DNA of 64,000 nucleotides from Madurella fahalii. Taxonomy: Eukaryota; Ascomycota; Sordariomycetes; Sordariales. This document shows, one piece after another, positions 52,822 through 64,000 of the stretch (the stretch's first letter is position 1; the number at the start of each line of letters is the position of its first letter). The stretch lies in contig CM056878.1 of NCBI GenBank assembly GCA_029876055.1, positions 496,001-560,000 on the forward strand, in the 5' to 3' direction. The translations under genes were made by a program, and so were the position numbers. The notes under the pieces were generated by a model, which was not told the origin of the DNA, did no database searches, and was given only the letters and a program-made list of their open reading frames with translations.

Positions 52822-53445
52822 TGCGACCTGAGTACAGTATGCACAAATTCCACGGTGAAGATGAGGAGGGAGCGAAAAACAGCGCCGAGTCAGCAGCTGA
52901 GGGCCTTAATGATTACATGGATGAGAACCCCGCAGTCTGAAGCCCAGTTGCTCCTGGACTATCTATCTCAGGTACTTTACCTACCTGCATTACTTTGTGG
53001 TACCTTAGCACGGACGTCTCCAAGCACCGCGCGTGTACTGCGTGGGCGCTGATGCAGGGAGTGGGCAGAGCTGAAACAGCGGCGAAACACACAAGGTGCC
53101 AGAAGTAAGCCACGTAACTGAGCACCGTGGCGCTCCCTTTCCAGGCCGACATCACAGAAGGTCCCTGGACAGGAACATGGCGGCATGATTCCTGCGTCCC
53201 GTTCAACTGTCCTTGAGCAGAGCCATTTAGGGCCATGACTCGATTCGACGGAAAGCAATATCAGACAACCCCCGTTTACCAATTACCTAACGATCTAGCT
53301 TGTCAGTATACCAACGGCCAGTAATAACAGAGGGAATAGTCTACGCAGCGGCTAATTAATTAACAAGCGGGCCAAGAGGGGCATTTTATCAACTCGCTTA
53401 CAGTTTACCTAATTCACTTCACTACACGCCGGTCCGTCCGTGTTT
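52822..53445. other. Intergenic region, nothing recognised
   Basis: It lies between the P450 stop and the SnoaL-like start on the same strand, so it should contain the SnoaL-like promoter. A ~105-codon frame on the minus strand has no motif. Confidence 0.55.
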
Positions 53446-55299
53446 TTACTCACTGACCCCTTTCGAAATAGGGGAAACATGGACATACAGGGCCCCTTTC
53501 TCCCACAGTGGATATGCCTTTTGCCCCTCAATCCATTTCTGGCTCTCGTCCACCAACTTCAAATCAAAATGGTAGACGAGGTTTGCCAAAATAAGTCGCA
53601 TCTCCGCGTACGCCAAGCTGCCATTAGAGTCAACTGGAATGCTCAAAGGGGTAAAAGAGAGACGGAAAACGGGGCAGACTTACTTTCTACCAATGCAGTT
53701 CCTCGGCCCCACGTTAAACGGCTGTAAAGCCTCAATAGCGTCTCGCTCCGTTGATTCCTCCCCCTTAGGGTGAAGGAACCTCTCCGGCCGAAAGACCCAA
53801 GGGTCTTTCCAGTGGGATCCGCTGTGATTCATGGACCACTGTTGACACTCAACCATGGTTCCTCCAGGCACGAACTGTCCCGCAATCGTCGCGCCACCCT
53901 CGGCAACCTGACGAACAAGACCGCTTGTTACCGGCGGATAAAGCCTCAGCGACTCGCTCAGGCAAGCAAGCATATAAGGCAGCTGACTTGCCGAAGTAAT
54001 CGTAATCTCCTCTGGACTGCTGAACGATGATCGAACCTCGCGCTGGAGCTTCTCCAGCGCCTTGGGATTGGACAGCAGGAGGTAGGTGGCGCCAGACAAC
54101 AGCGTAGCGGTAGTCTCGGACCCGGCAGCCACCAAAATCCCCGCATTCGACACAAGGCGGTCGTCATCGATTCCCTGGATAAATAGCTACCAGTCAGCCA
54201 TGCCACACATTGCCGAGCAGTAGTAATAGAGACCAAGTAAAACAGTTCAGAATAGAAGTCAGCCGCCCGGGGGGAACAGCAACTCACCCACTCAACGCGA
54301 TACTTCAGCAACCCCTCAAACAAATCGTCCTTCTCATTCCCGCCCTCCATCTGCACCCTCCGCCTGACCATATCCGCCATGCCCTTCCGAAATTGCAAGA
54401 CCAACCCCTTGACCCCGGCAACCCACACGACCTTGAACAACCAACCCAGCGCGACGTAGTTCAGCGCCATGAGCACGCCGCCGCGGCGCACCGTCGTGAC
54501 GATGAGCTCCACGAAGGGGTGGTACTTCTCAGCCTCGAGACAGCCGAAGGGCTCGCCGAAGACGAGGTCGCCGACGACGTCGAAGGCCGCCCAGTTGTAC
54601 CAGCGCGTGACGTCGGTCGGCTCCCCCGCGCGCCCCTTCCGCGCCAGCCCCGCCACCAGCAGGTCCACCATCGCGCGGATCCGCCCCTCCTGGCTCCGCA
54701 GCGCCGCCTCGCTGAACCCGTGCGCCAGCGCCCGCCGCAGCACCGAGTGCTCGTCCCGCGCCGCCTCCAGGATGCTTGGTGCCACGTCCGGGAGGAAGCC
54801 GTAGAACTGCGGGCTCTTGGGGTTCTCGTCGGGGATTGCGTGGCCCTTTTGCGCCGCGCCGGGAGGGCTGATGCTGCTGATGTTGTTGTTGGTAGTGGTG
54901 GTGGTGATGTCGGTGTCGTGGTTGGAGAGAGCGGTACGATGCCCGTAGATGTCGCGCCAGGCCCGGACGTCAACGTAGGATAGGTGGTTGGGCCCCAGGC
55001 GGACCACCGGGCCGTAGCGCTCATGGAGGCGGTGGGTGAGGAAAGCGGCGCGGCCGTTAAGGATGGCGAGGGCGTACGGGATGGGGGAGGCGCGGTGAAT
55101 TAAGGGACCTGGGTATTTCCGGAGCGGGTGGAATTGGAGGTTGTAGATTATTGTGCCAATTCCGTGGATGAAGAGCTCATGGTGGTTGTTAGCATAGTGG
55201 AGTTGTTTGGGAGTTTCGACTGGACATTACCAGGGCTAAGAAGGTGAATACATAGGTCCAGACGCGAGATGTTTCTCGAGGAGCAATATCGGGTTCCAT
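53446..55299 (-). CDS. Cytochrome P450 monooxygenase, 539 aa
   Basis: Exons 55299-55231, 55175-54288, 54174-53684, 53617-53446 (1620 nt, frame closes). The N-terminal VWTYVFTFLAL plus LFIHGIGTIIYNL is a short ER anchor, then FHPLRKYPGP as in fungal P450s and WRDIYGHR. The I-helix reads AAGSETTA (residues 335-342), the K-helix ExxR is in CLSESLRLYPP, PERF is in VFRPERFL, and the heme loop is FNVGPRNCIGR with Cys479 as the iron ligand. Introns have good CTAAC/CTGAC branches. It would hydroxylate or oxidise a lipophilic metabolite at the ER with a P450 reductase. The neighbouring SnoaL-like gene points to specialised metabolism. All signature residues are present. Confidence 0.92.
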
Positions 55300-58200
55300 T
55301 TGGGCTGTGGTGGTGAGAAAAAACAATGGAGGCAGTAGTGAACTTCCACAGGCGCGGGGTCTTGACGGCGTGTGATAAAGGTAGTAATTAATCTGGACGC
55401 AGGGTCGGGGACTTTGACATTGTTACGAACCGAACGGCAGCCCCGCCTTATATTACCGGAAGTTCTGACTAATTCCAAGCCCGTCGGGGCAGTGCAGCTG
55501 CCCCGAGCTGTACCCCTGTTCAACAGCCACCGCACCAAACTTACGAACACCCTTTTCATAGCGGAAGCGACACGCCCTGGCCATTGGACCGGACCGGCCG
55601 TGATACTCGGGACAGAACAAGTCATCGTCGCCTCCGTAGTAGCGTTGTGCACCACAGTGACGGCGAGCACGGTTTGGACGATTAATGTCCTTGACCTGGA
55701 TATAAAAATAGCTCACGACCGAGGGCGGTCACGACAGTTGCTATACTTTTTCCCTCAATAATCTTTCCATACTTTCTCTTGGTGCAAAACCTGCAGGATG
55801 TTAGTAATGCGGTGGATGTAAACTTAATTCGGTACCTATCTAGGCTGTGCAGTGATTGCTACGGACCTGGCATGATAATCAGTTGTCGTAAGGTTCAAGG
55901 AAGCGGTGGTATGTTTCGGAGCAGTCAAAAGCGGCTGGAAACGAGCTGCAGCAGTGTTACGATAACCATTGCCAGCCATGCTTCTTTTACTCGGTGTTAC
56001 GGCGGCGGAATTGACTGGTCGAGACTTTCATGGGCCGCAAGTCCTGCATGGAGCAGCTGAGCCCATCGATTGGTCTCGAGATATACTGCAGAGCCTGGGA
56101 CCACTTCAAATGGATATATATAACGATAATCTTCAAGAAAAGATACAGACACCAACCCCGTACAGCCTGCTACTACAACACCAGTTGCGGAGGCTGTCCT
56201 TGGTTGGGACCGGCCTGTAGGGGCTAAGGTGAGTCGACGGCGGTAGACCAGCGGTATCTGGCCAAGGGGCCCGTTAGGGAAGCGGCAAAATGGTGCATAA
56301 ATACACACCTACACGCACATAGCCATCAAACAAATGGAAGGGCAGAGATGGCCGAATGTCAGACAAACAACATCGGCAAAGACAACTTAAGCCAGGCGAC
56401 ACCTCAACAAATCAGGTCCTTATATCCCAGCCAAAGTCAAGAATTATGTAGATAGAGCTCCGTCTGGTCAGAGGGATGTTGCTTTGCACGGGAAGAAAGG
56501 TCCTCAATCAAGCTCATAACAAGTGTAGAAAGAATTGATGAATTAAATGTCCTGTCTAAGGAGCAATGGCGAGCTCGGCCCTAGTACTAGTACTTATGGT
56601 GCAATGAAAAATGCGTTCCCAACGGGTTTCCAGTCCCCGGTGCGTTATCCCAGTAAGTGTCCCTCTGATCTCAGAGAGCTGGTTCCCTAGGAAGATTTCC
56701 CCTAACGCACTAGGGCGAGCGCAGTGGTCTGGACACGTTCTGGGAATAGCCTCATTTAGGGGGTTTTGGTGGTCCGTGTTCTAGGGAATGGCCGAGGGCT
56801 GCTGAGGCCGGTACCGGATCCAGCCCGTTATATGGAGGAGGTAATCATCTCGATCTTGTAGTGTAAACAAGTGCTTAGAGTGCTAACTCACTACGGTCTA
56901 GTTATCGGTACGGTGATAGTAGGACGCTGCTCAACGGACACGATATTCGAAATGCTTAATGACTGTGGACTAATTTCTTGTTCCCAACTCCAAGTATGCA
57001 GTTGTTGTAATTGGTAGACCAATACTGAGCTTCTACACCTAATAGTTCCCAGTTAAACCGTGGAGCTAGGCCCCAAGCATACTGGGGCGTAGTGGCAAGT
57101 CCGGGGTGTAGTTGTACCTATAATGCCTGTTGAGAAGCGTGCATAAAGCTCCTACGCAATAATTGGCGGAGCAGGCATGTCGTGAGATACCGTTGCGTTC
57201 GTAATTATCTCGCGTAGAGGTTGCGTTAGGAATTTCCTCCGCCTCTTGCTATGGTTACTTGACATGAAGCAGTCTGTACACGGAAAAATACCCCTTTGGA
57301 AAGCAACTGCCAAGCCAAGTCAGACCTCCGGTAACGAGTATTGAATAGATTGGCTGCGAGCGCAGTCCCAAGTGTACTACTCTGAAATCATCATAAGCGC
57401 ACCAATCAACTCGCACAGCTTGAGGGTTAAGGATAATTGGTTCTGTACCTGGGACCCGTTGGACATGGCATCTGATTCCGGGGGTCCTCTATCGACTCAG
57501 GACGAATGAGCTAGGTTATGGGAACAGACCGACGATGCTATTGTGATCTACTTGGTAGAATCGTTTACGTAGTGCCTATAAGCGGTCCATAAGATCGTAA
57601 TGTAGGTCTTCCCCAATGTTGGTGGCTAGATCTAGGATCGAGGTTATATCGTGTGACCTATCGGTATTCTATTTTGGTTAAATTGGATGTGCAGAATTTC
57701 TGTTCCACCACTGGGATAGTGGTGTTTGTCGTAGCCTGCGTGCGGGTCTCATCGCCTGTTCCGGATTAAGGCTGGTGGCCGCATCACGCATCAGGCGCAA
57801 TTGAGCAGGGAATGTGTGATTAGCGCCATTCCAAGTCCCGCCGTTGTGTTAACGTTAAGATGAGCATGCATAAGAACAAGAAGTAGGGTTCTGCTCGAAC
57901 AGCTAATCAGGCCTCCCGACGTCAAGGGCAGCGCTCTGGATTGGTGCGCTTCCGTTGCCATTTATCCATAACTTTGCCACTTCTAGATACTTTCTTCCGT
58001 CCGGAGAAAACTTCTCCTTTACTGAGACGGTTGAATCGGGTTGTGAAGCTTTCTTTCAAATGTAACTACAGTAACATAACGCCGACAATATGGGAAGAAT
58101 CACCGAGATCGAGCCGTGCACGTTATATAGTAAAGCGGGAGTAAGTGATCCTTTCTCCGATACCGTATGGAGAGTAGCTAGATCTACCTCCTTGCGTATA

Positions 58201-58341
58201 AACCACGCTACATCAAGCTAATGGTATATATGTTTGAATCGCTGCCCTCCATGATCTCTCGATATTTGGCAAACATCTCACTTGCTTTGCTACCTAGTTC
58301 CACCTAACCACTACGAGCCGCCGCCAGACCAGTCCAGAACT
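55300..58341. other. Gene-poor 3-kb stretch
   Basis: No multi-exon gene could be built. A TATA-like GATATAAAAATAG lies near 55698-55710. Open frames at 55372-55761 and 55779-56060 lack motifs. The stretch 56240-57930 has no frame above 60 codons and a base composition like neutral DNA, without heavy RIP. The GH43 promoter lies in the last few hundred bases. Confidence 0.6.
56030..56227 (+). CDS. Possible small Cys-rich protein, 65 aa
   Basis: The frame starts MGRKSCMEQL and ends CYYNTSCGGCPWLGPAC, giving seven cysteines in 65 residues, as in small secreted effectors or antimicrobial peptides. It lacks a signal peptide of its own. An upstream exon could supply one (a hydrophobic MLLLLGVTAAE occurs in another frame at ~55978). 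No splice model was convincing, so this may be chance. Confidence 0.2.
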   Translation: MGRKSCMEQLSPSIGLEIYCRAWDHFKWIYITIIFKKRYRHQPRTACYYNTSCGGCPWLGPACRG

Positions 58342-59718
58342 ATGAGGAACTCCAAACCTCAGCCAGCGCAAGGCTTCATAATTGCGCCACTGGCGTGGTT
58401 GTTCCTTGTCGCACTCTTCGGTTATGTGGCTAGGGCTGATAACCCGATCGTGCAGACCATCTACACGGCGGACCCGGCACCCATAGTTCATGATGGGCGC
58501 GTTTATTTATATACTGGCCATGACGAAGACGGTTCTACGACGTTCACGATGCGCGACTGGCATGTCTTCTCGTCAACGGACATGGTCAACTGGCAGCACC
58601 ACGGCTCGCCCATGAGCCTTAGCACTTTCGCCTGGGCGAGCGCTAACGCGTGGGCGGGCCATGTTATCCCTCGTAATGGCAAGTTTTATTGGTATGTTCC
58701 GATACGCCACCGCACCACGGGCAGGATGGTGATCGGCGTGGGGGTGGGCGATAGCCCAACAGGGCCGTTCCGCGACGCTCTTGGACGGCCGCTGGCCGAT
58801 AACAACGAGATCGACCCGGCCGCCTTCATCGACGACGATGGCCAAGCATACCTGTACTGGGGCAATCCCAAGCTGACGTACGTGCGGCTAAACCAAGACA
58901 TGATCTCATATAGCGGCGGTCTCACATCGATCCCGCTCACGACCGCCGGCTTCGGTGCCCGGTACGACGACCCCAATCGACCTACGCTGTACGAAGAGGC
59001 ACCATGGGTCTACAAGCGCAACAATCTCTATTACATGATATTTGCGGCTGATTGTTGCTCTGAGCATATTGGCTACTCGACCGGTCCAAGCGCAACGGGC
59101 CCCTGGACTTACCGCGGAGTCATCATGCCGACCCAAGGCCGCAGCTTTACAAACCACCCGGGTATCATCGACTACAAGAACTCTTCGTATTTCTTCTACC
59201 ATAATGGCGCGTTGCCCGGCGGCAGCGGGTACACCCGGTCCGTGGCCGTTGAGCGCTTCACCTACAACCCCGATGGTACCATTCCAAGATTAACAATGAC
59301 CGAGACTGGCGCCCCACAAGTCGGCACCCTGGATCCATACGTGCGCCAGGAGGCCGAGACCATAGCTTGGGCCTCGGGCGTGGAGACTGAGGTGTGTGCG
59401 GAAGGCGGTATAAACGTATGCATGATCAGCAACGGCGATTATATCAAAGTCAAGGGCGTCGCTTTTGGCGCTGGCGCCGCGTCCTTCACCGCCCGAGTCG
59501 CCTCTGCGACAAACGGGGGTCGAATCGAGCTACGTCTGGGTAGCCCTACTGGCACCCTTGTCGGCACCTGTACCGTGGCCGGCACCGGGGGCTGGCAATC
59601 GTGGGCCAATGTAACCTGTCCGGTCAGCGGTGCCACAGGGACCCAGGATTTGTTCTTTCGCTTCACAGGGAGCGGCGGCAATCTCTTTAACTTCAACTGG
59701 TGGCAGTTTACGGCATGA
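58342..59718 (+). CDS. Secreted GH43 arabinofuranosidase/xylosidase with CBM6, 458 aa
   Basis: A single exon. The ATG at 58342 gives a signal-anchor or signal peptide (FIIAPLAWLFLVALFGYVARA). The GH43 five-blade catalytic domain follows, with the base D44 (TADPAPIVHDGRVYLYTG), the pKa-setting D158 (EIDPAAFIDDDGQAYLYWG) and the acid E219 (LYEEAPWVYKRNNLYYM). From about residue 331 a CBM6-type beta-sandwich begins with VRQEAETIAW and ends NLFNFNWWQF. It would release arabinose or xylose from plant hemicellulose outside the cell. An in-frame upstream ATG-like start at 58282 is less likely because it puts basic and Pro-rich residues before the signal. The lack of introns and the bacterial-like architecture may indicate old lateral transfer. 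Confidence 0.92.
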   Translation: MRNSKPQPAQGFIIAPLAWLFLVALFGYVARADNPIVQTIYTADPAPIVHDGRVYLYTGHDEDGSTTFTMRDWHVFSSTDMVNWQHHGSPMSLSTFAWASANAWAGHVIPRNGKFYWYVPIRHRTTGRMVIGVGVGDSPTGPFRDALGRPLADNNEIDPAAFIDDDGQAYLYWGNPKLTYVRLNQDMISYSGGLTSIPLTTAGFGARYDDPNRPTLYEEAPWVYKRNNLYYMIFAADCCSEHIGYSTGPSATGPWTYRGVIMPTQGRSFTNHPGIIDYKNSSYFFYHNGALPGGSGYTRSVAVERFTYNPDGTIPRLTMTETGAPQVGTLDPYVRQEAETIAWASGVETEVCAEGGINVCMISNGDYIKVKGVAFGAGAASFTARVASATNGGRIELRLGSPTGTLVGTCTVAGTGGWQSWANVTCPVSGATGTQDLFFRFTGSGGNLFNFNWWQFTA

Positions 59719-61356
59719 GCCTCACACAGGTTTCTGTTCCATTTGATCAGATCATCAAACAGGACGACCGAACCGGTGAATGATCTAGATTAGGCGGTGG
59801 TGACGGCGATAGGCTGCGCTGGGAATATGCTGACTCTCTGTGTGTAGTTGGCACAGTGTTAGTTTACTTAGGGATGGGGTAGTCTAGTGGCGGGCTGAAG
59901 GCTGTGACGGTGGGATTCGAGTATTTTTGATATTTTGGGCTATACGTAGTGGTCGGCTGCAATAAATTTGACACATCAATTTCCGTTCTTAAGCAGTTCA
60001 TAGCAGTTGGCTTGTTATAAATTTGACACAGACAGCTGCTTTTAGTAGTTCAACTCCCACAATCAACACGTTGCTTTGTTCCCAGTTCAGCATCTCTAAC
60101 CCCATGTCAATAATGAGGCACTTTACACTCGAGAAGTGGAATAGCTGGGTCGATACTAGAGCACAACCAAAAATAACGGCGAAGGAAGATATCCATGATG
60201 ATATATACTTGATCCCCGCTGAAATTTTCGTCAGGCTCTAGACCCTGGCTCTAGTTCAAGCACGAGCCCCAGTAGCGAGTAAACTTTTTCGAGGTCTTCG
60301 GCTAGGCAGCTGGAGGCAAAGTTAAGCAGGTTGAGAAATTAGTAGGATGACTATAAGCCGATACGTTAGTTGAAGTCCAATACTAGTGGAACCCGTGAAC
60401 TGTCCTGTAGGGTTTCCGAATTTCAGAGGAGGTAATATAGGGAGAAGAGCTGCTCAGGCTGAAACAATCGCTATAGGGCCTACTATTTCTGCATATCAGG
60501 ACCGACTTCCTAGCTGGGGTTTATCTCCCAGGGAAACCAAACCGAGAGAAGTAGATTCCAGATAGCAAACGACCGACGGCCTCTTTGGCGGCTGTTAGTC
60601 TAAACCGGGCCAATGATGGTTTACGAAGATCTGCAGGATCAAAAGCTATGGTCCGCTGGTTTACCAACATAGATGAGAATTACTTCCGCCCTCGAGTAGA
60701 TTTAGTGCATAAGTTAGACTTGGTAACCACGCTCATCGGTGTTTTCCTAGTCGATATAGCGACTTGTCGCCAGAATCTGAACGCCTAGTACACGGGATCG
60801 CCTTAGAATCTGCGTCAGCCACGTTCCGGGAGAAGGCATCGTAAAGGAAGGGCTCGCCAACCTCCCAGGCTGAGTCCACAACTGTCTCAACCTTGTGCGC
60901 TGTCGGATTGGCGAATAGTTGAACTGTTCCCCGTGACCTAAGGGACTTCTTGGCCAATCTCAGCTTGCTTGCAGGAGCCGTGGCTTAAGCAGCTGACAAG
61001 GTTGTCAAGGCGAACCTCGTCCAGATGGAAGCGGGTTGCTGTCGTGTTAATCCATCGTACTGACAGGGCTGGTAGGACGGAATCATGTGAGGGTTTTGGT
61101 TCTGCGGCGCAATCAGTAAGGCATTAAGGAAGATATGAAGCTTCGGCCCTCACGACACTGAACATTGAAAAGGGGCAGCGAAGAATTGAGGGAAGCCCAC
61201 TTTCGGTTCTCTTCCAGGCAACCAGCGTTAGCTGACGCGTCAAGTAATCTGGGACAAGGCACTCATGCCTGGCACATTATGTCTCATTAAAACAACGAAA
61301 TTCGATGGAGTTCCGTAACGCGTCGACCATCAAATGGATTGCTCCCTTCGTAGAGA
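59719..61356. other. Intergenic region, nothing recognised
   Basis: Frames of 60-75 codons only, none with motifs. Two genes converge on this region, so it should contain only terminators. Confidence 0.6.
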
Positions 61357-63478
61357 CTACACGCAGGCCTCCTTTAAAACAGGTACCTCCCCACAACTGT
61401 TACTCTCGCAAAGTTGATCACAAACAACCCCCTCGGCAACCCACACAAACGCTTCGATTCCCGGCACCGCCAGCCGCCAGTGCTTGCTGACATCTCCTTG
61501 ATGTGAACTCTTGTAACCAGGCCGGCAGGCACAGTACGCCCTGGGCGCCTCGCTGGCCAGTGGCGCGGGGTATACGCAGGTCTGCGCCGTCGAGACGTGG
61601 CATTTATTATCGTGCGGGTTGCACGAGGCTGGGCAACCGCGGGTATCTCCCGGCCCGCCGCCGGGCCCAGATCCCCCCGTTCCGGTGCCAGTGCCGGTGC
61701 CAGTACCAGTGCCGGTGCCAGTACCAGTGCCGGTTCCGGTTCCGGTTCCGGCCCCGGGTGGGGGACAGGAGCACGTCCCCTCGGGCGTGCACACCCCCTG
61801 AGCACTCTCGGTCCCCCACTCTATCCCCGGCAACCGATACCTCGGCGGAGCGTCGGCAATGCACCTCGCCGACCCGGCTGGCCACGGTGCGAGCGGGTCC
61901 GGGGGCGGTGCGGCGCGCCTCTTGCCCGCCTCGATCGGCAGGACGGGGTACTCGGGATAGAGCGCGTCCGGGCTCGGATCCAGGCTGATGTCGCGGGGCA
62001 GCTCGTCCTGCCTGCAGCTCCGGCCATCCTCGCGGAGGAGCGACAGCACGTCGGGCGGCAGGGGCTTCTCCGTGTCGCGGCGCTGGCGGGCGGCGTGCAC
62101 GGGCGAGACCAGGCAGTCCTTGCCGTTCATATTCTTGATCCCCCGCCGCACGCCTAGGAAGCGCGAGTAGATGCGGGCTTTTTGGCCCGTGACGAAGCCG
62201 TACCCGTCGGCGCCTTTTTGGCCCGAGTACTACGTAGTAGAGTAGCGGTTCTCGTCAGCGATGCTTGGGGAAAACCCTCACGCCTACTTAGGGACATGCG
62301 GGGAGAGATTGATACATACGCTCATAAAGTTGTATTGTTGCTCTGCGTCTGCCTCGCCACATGGGACCTGCGAGTTGCCAAAGATCTCAGGTCTGTGAGC
62401 GGGATACTGTTTCGTATCTTGGATAGTGTCCACGTTGGTGTCGGTGCAGGCAGTGCTGTTCTCCTGAGTCTCGTCGAAGACGTGGCGCAAGCCGAGCCAG
62501 TGGCCAACTTCGTGGACGAGGTTCGTTCCCTGATCCTTGACATCGCCGGTGGAGCCCGGCAGAGTTGAGATGACCATGACGACGCCGTCGAATGTCCTCT
62601 CCCAGGCATTGTAAGTAGCATCTGGGAACGGAGCGTACTACCGCGAGACAACGACGTCAACATTCTGACTCCCCGGCTGTGGAGCTGCCGAGGCGGGGAG
62701 ACCTACACCGAGCCATACTTCGCCGGGGTTGGTCCCGGGTATCTCCTCTTTAATCCACACATTAAGGTCCGCATAGTCGCCGGATCGTGTGAACTGTTTG
62801 TATGGATCATAGAGATCCGAGGCCGACCGCGCAAATGTAGGGTTGATGCGGTAGTTGAGGTCTTGCTCCACAAAGGTTATCCCAAGATTCTGATAGTATC
62901 TGTTCAAGAATGCGGTCTACAGCGATGTTCAGTATAGTCCGGAAGGCCACAAGCCGGCGTCGGTTCTGTCCCACCTGATCTGTGACCATCTGTCTCGTGA
63001 CCAGACTGAGGTTTGTATCATTGCTAACGACGACGTGATAGTAGACATTGATTGTCAAGCTCGTGGCGCTGCAATACTTGGCATAAACAGGCTTTGCCGG
63101 TGGCCGGCCCAGGACATCATTAATCTTATGCTTCAAATACTTTGCCAGCTTCCGGATAGGATTCCACCCCCTTTTAGTGACTGTCGTCTCGTTGTGTGAT
63201 CCGGAGTCCAGGCACCGAGAGAGCACAATGGGCGGCTCGTTCACGGGGGCCAGCTGCTTAAAGAATTCGAGGTATTCAATCTCAAGTGCGTTGAGATGAT
63301 CCGAAAATTCGTCGCGATATGGGGGTGGAGTAAATTTGGCCTGTCCGACGTAGTAGTCGTTTAGCGGTAAATTGGTGTAATTGCCATGAACGGCGAAGGA
63401 ATGGGCAGGAGGAAGTAACAAGATGAATGCGGCGATGCTCGTCGTTACCACCCCGAATCTGTACGTCCTAGGCAACAT
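61357..63478 (-). pseudogene. Secreted M43-type (pappalysin-like) metalloprotease with one in-frame stop
   Basis: Exons 63478-62975, 62916-62320, 62229-61357, all in phase (1974 nt). A signal peptide (MLPRTYRFGVVTTSIAAFIL) and a pro-region precede VTDQTAFLNRYYQNLGITFV and the zinc site HEVGHWLGLRH (H303, H307, H313, catalytic E304, numbered through the stop). The Met-turn NFMS lies at the exon 2-3 junction, followed by YSGQKGADGYGF. The C-terminal part has a Gly-Thr repeat linker and a Cys-rich domain (GVCTPEGTCSC; CPASCNPHDNKC). A TAG at 62640-62638 (codon 261, within VVVSR-stop-YAPFPDATYNAW) would end the protein before the active site. Everything else is intact, so this is a very recent null allele, a readthrough case or a base error. 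Confidence 0.78.
61678..61760 (-). repeat. Gly-Thr coding minisatellite in the protease gene
   Basis: About thirteen GGNACN units, grouped in an 18-24-bp higher period, encode a Gly-Thr repeat linker between the catalytic part and the Cys-rich tail. Such tracts change length easily. Confidence 0.85.
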
Positions 63479-64000
63479 CTTGACGGACGGCCTGCAAAGA
63501 GTTCAAACGCTGATGCCAGACCTTTCTGGAGCGAGCGGTTGCGTTCATATGTGTTGTGCTTGTCGAATCTTGAGCTAGTATCAGCCGCACGCCAACACCT
63601 TCGATCCGATCGGGGATCACTGTACCCAGATGGATTGCAGCAGGATCCGGCGACAACGACGAAGGTCTAGACCCGGCCCACTGGGGCTGCGTCGGTGGAA
63701 GCAGGGATTCTTAGTGCCACGCTATTGAGGTGCCTCCAATAGACGCAGCGGAGCATTTGAACGTGTGATGAAATTTGTGGACTGGAGTCCGGAGCTGAAA
63801 ACTGGCCCGCGCCACTTGATGCGTGGTCCGTTGTCGGGTTGAGATAAGACAACATTGCTGAAGACCAGCTTCAAGTTGCATGCCTGGGCTGGTCCATACA
63901 TATACGACCGCAAGACCTGCCGTTCAGGCTTCAGGGCACCGGCTTGGCTGATCAGTTCCGCAGTCATAACAACGCCCCCGATAGTATGCATGTTCCCAAC
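63479..64000. other. Window end, upstream of the metalloprotease
   Basis: It holds the promoter of the leftward protease gene. Two leftward frames (63667-63855, 63722-63991) have no motif and could belong to a gene beyond the window. Confidence 0.45.

Noticed and set aside
42000..55300. A complete biosynthetic gene cluster
   Set aside because: Regulators, SDR, SnoaL-like and P450 genes are present, but no core enzyme (PKS, NRPS, terpene cyclase, prenyltransferase) was found in the window, so only a possible cluster edge is claimed.
55372..56060. Open frames of 129 and 93 codons after the P450 gene
   Set aside because: No motif, no usable splice sites, and overlapping frames on the other strand of similar length.
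1..64000. tRNA, rRNA or other structured RNA genes
   Set aside because: I looked for cloverleaf-like sequences, A/B boxes and rRNA-like stretches by eye and saw none that I could defend; a covariance-model scan would settle it.

Overview
The window comes from a filamentous ascomycete (Pezizomycotina). The evidence is short introns (about 50-110 nt) with GT/GC-AG borders and CTRAY branch sites, Zn2Cys6 regulators, P450/SDR/GH43/M43 secretome-type genes, and transposons decayed by C-to-T change in the style of repeat-induced point mutation (RIP; many CAG>TAG and TGG>TAG stops, TA-rich DNA).

Bases 1-31802 are a transposon nest. An old RIP-ruined gypsy element (gypsy-1; 5' end left of the window, 3' LTR 14934-15184) was split inside its reverse transcriptase by a young gypsy chromovirus (gypsy-2, 2329-10441; identical 360-bp LTRs, TSD TAAAT). 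Gypsy-1 itself sits in an inverted, decayed Helitron copy (15185-~19130). Then come a decayed third gypsy (gypsy-3) with its 3' LTR, two related solo LTRs, a scrap of a pogo-type transposase, and a second Helitron (~22460-31802). That Helitron was hit by a gypsy-1-family solo LTR and by a 2.6-kb non-autonomous LTR element with identical LTRs. A spliced gene with a DUF3716-like Cys motif lies at its 3' end.

The most interesting observation is a six-exon gene on the opposite strand inside gypsy-2 (9195 down to 8135). All five introns have clean splice and branch sites and the frame closes to 254 residues with a Cys cluster. Decayed gypsy-1 carries a recognisable relative at the same place and strand, with the same Cys spacing and one shared intron position. 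The gene at the Helitron 3' end carries a similar Cys motif.

Bases 31950-64000 are gene-bearing DNA. In order: a broken WD40 (NLR-type) tail, a foldback element, a decayed APC permease, an alpha/beta-hydrolase protein, a secreted HNH nuclease, a Zn2Cys6 factor divergent from an SDR, a Kelch membrane protein, a C2H2-Zn2Cys6 factor divergent from a complex I NDUFS7-like gene, a SnoaL-like protein, a P450, a gene-poor 3 kb, a GH43-CBM6 enzyme, and an M43 metalloprotease with one in-frame stop. The run of regulators, SDR, SnoaL-like and P450 genes looks like the edge of a specialised-metabolism locus, but no PKS, NRPS or terpene synthase lies in the window.

Gene structures were built by eye from splice sites, frame closure and family motifs. 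No database search was possible.
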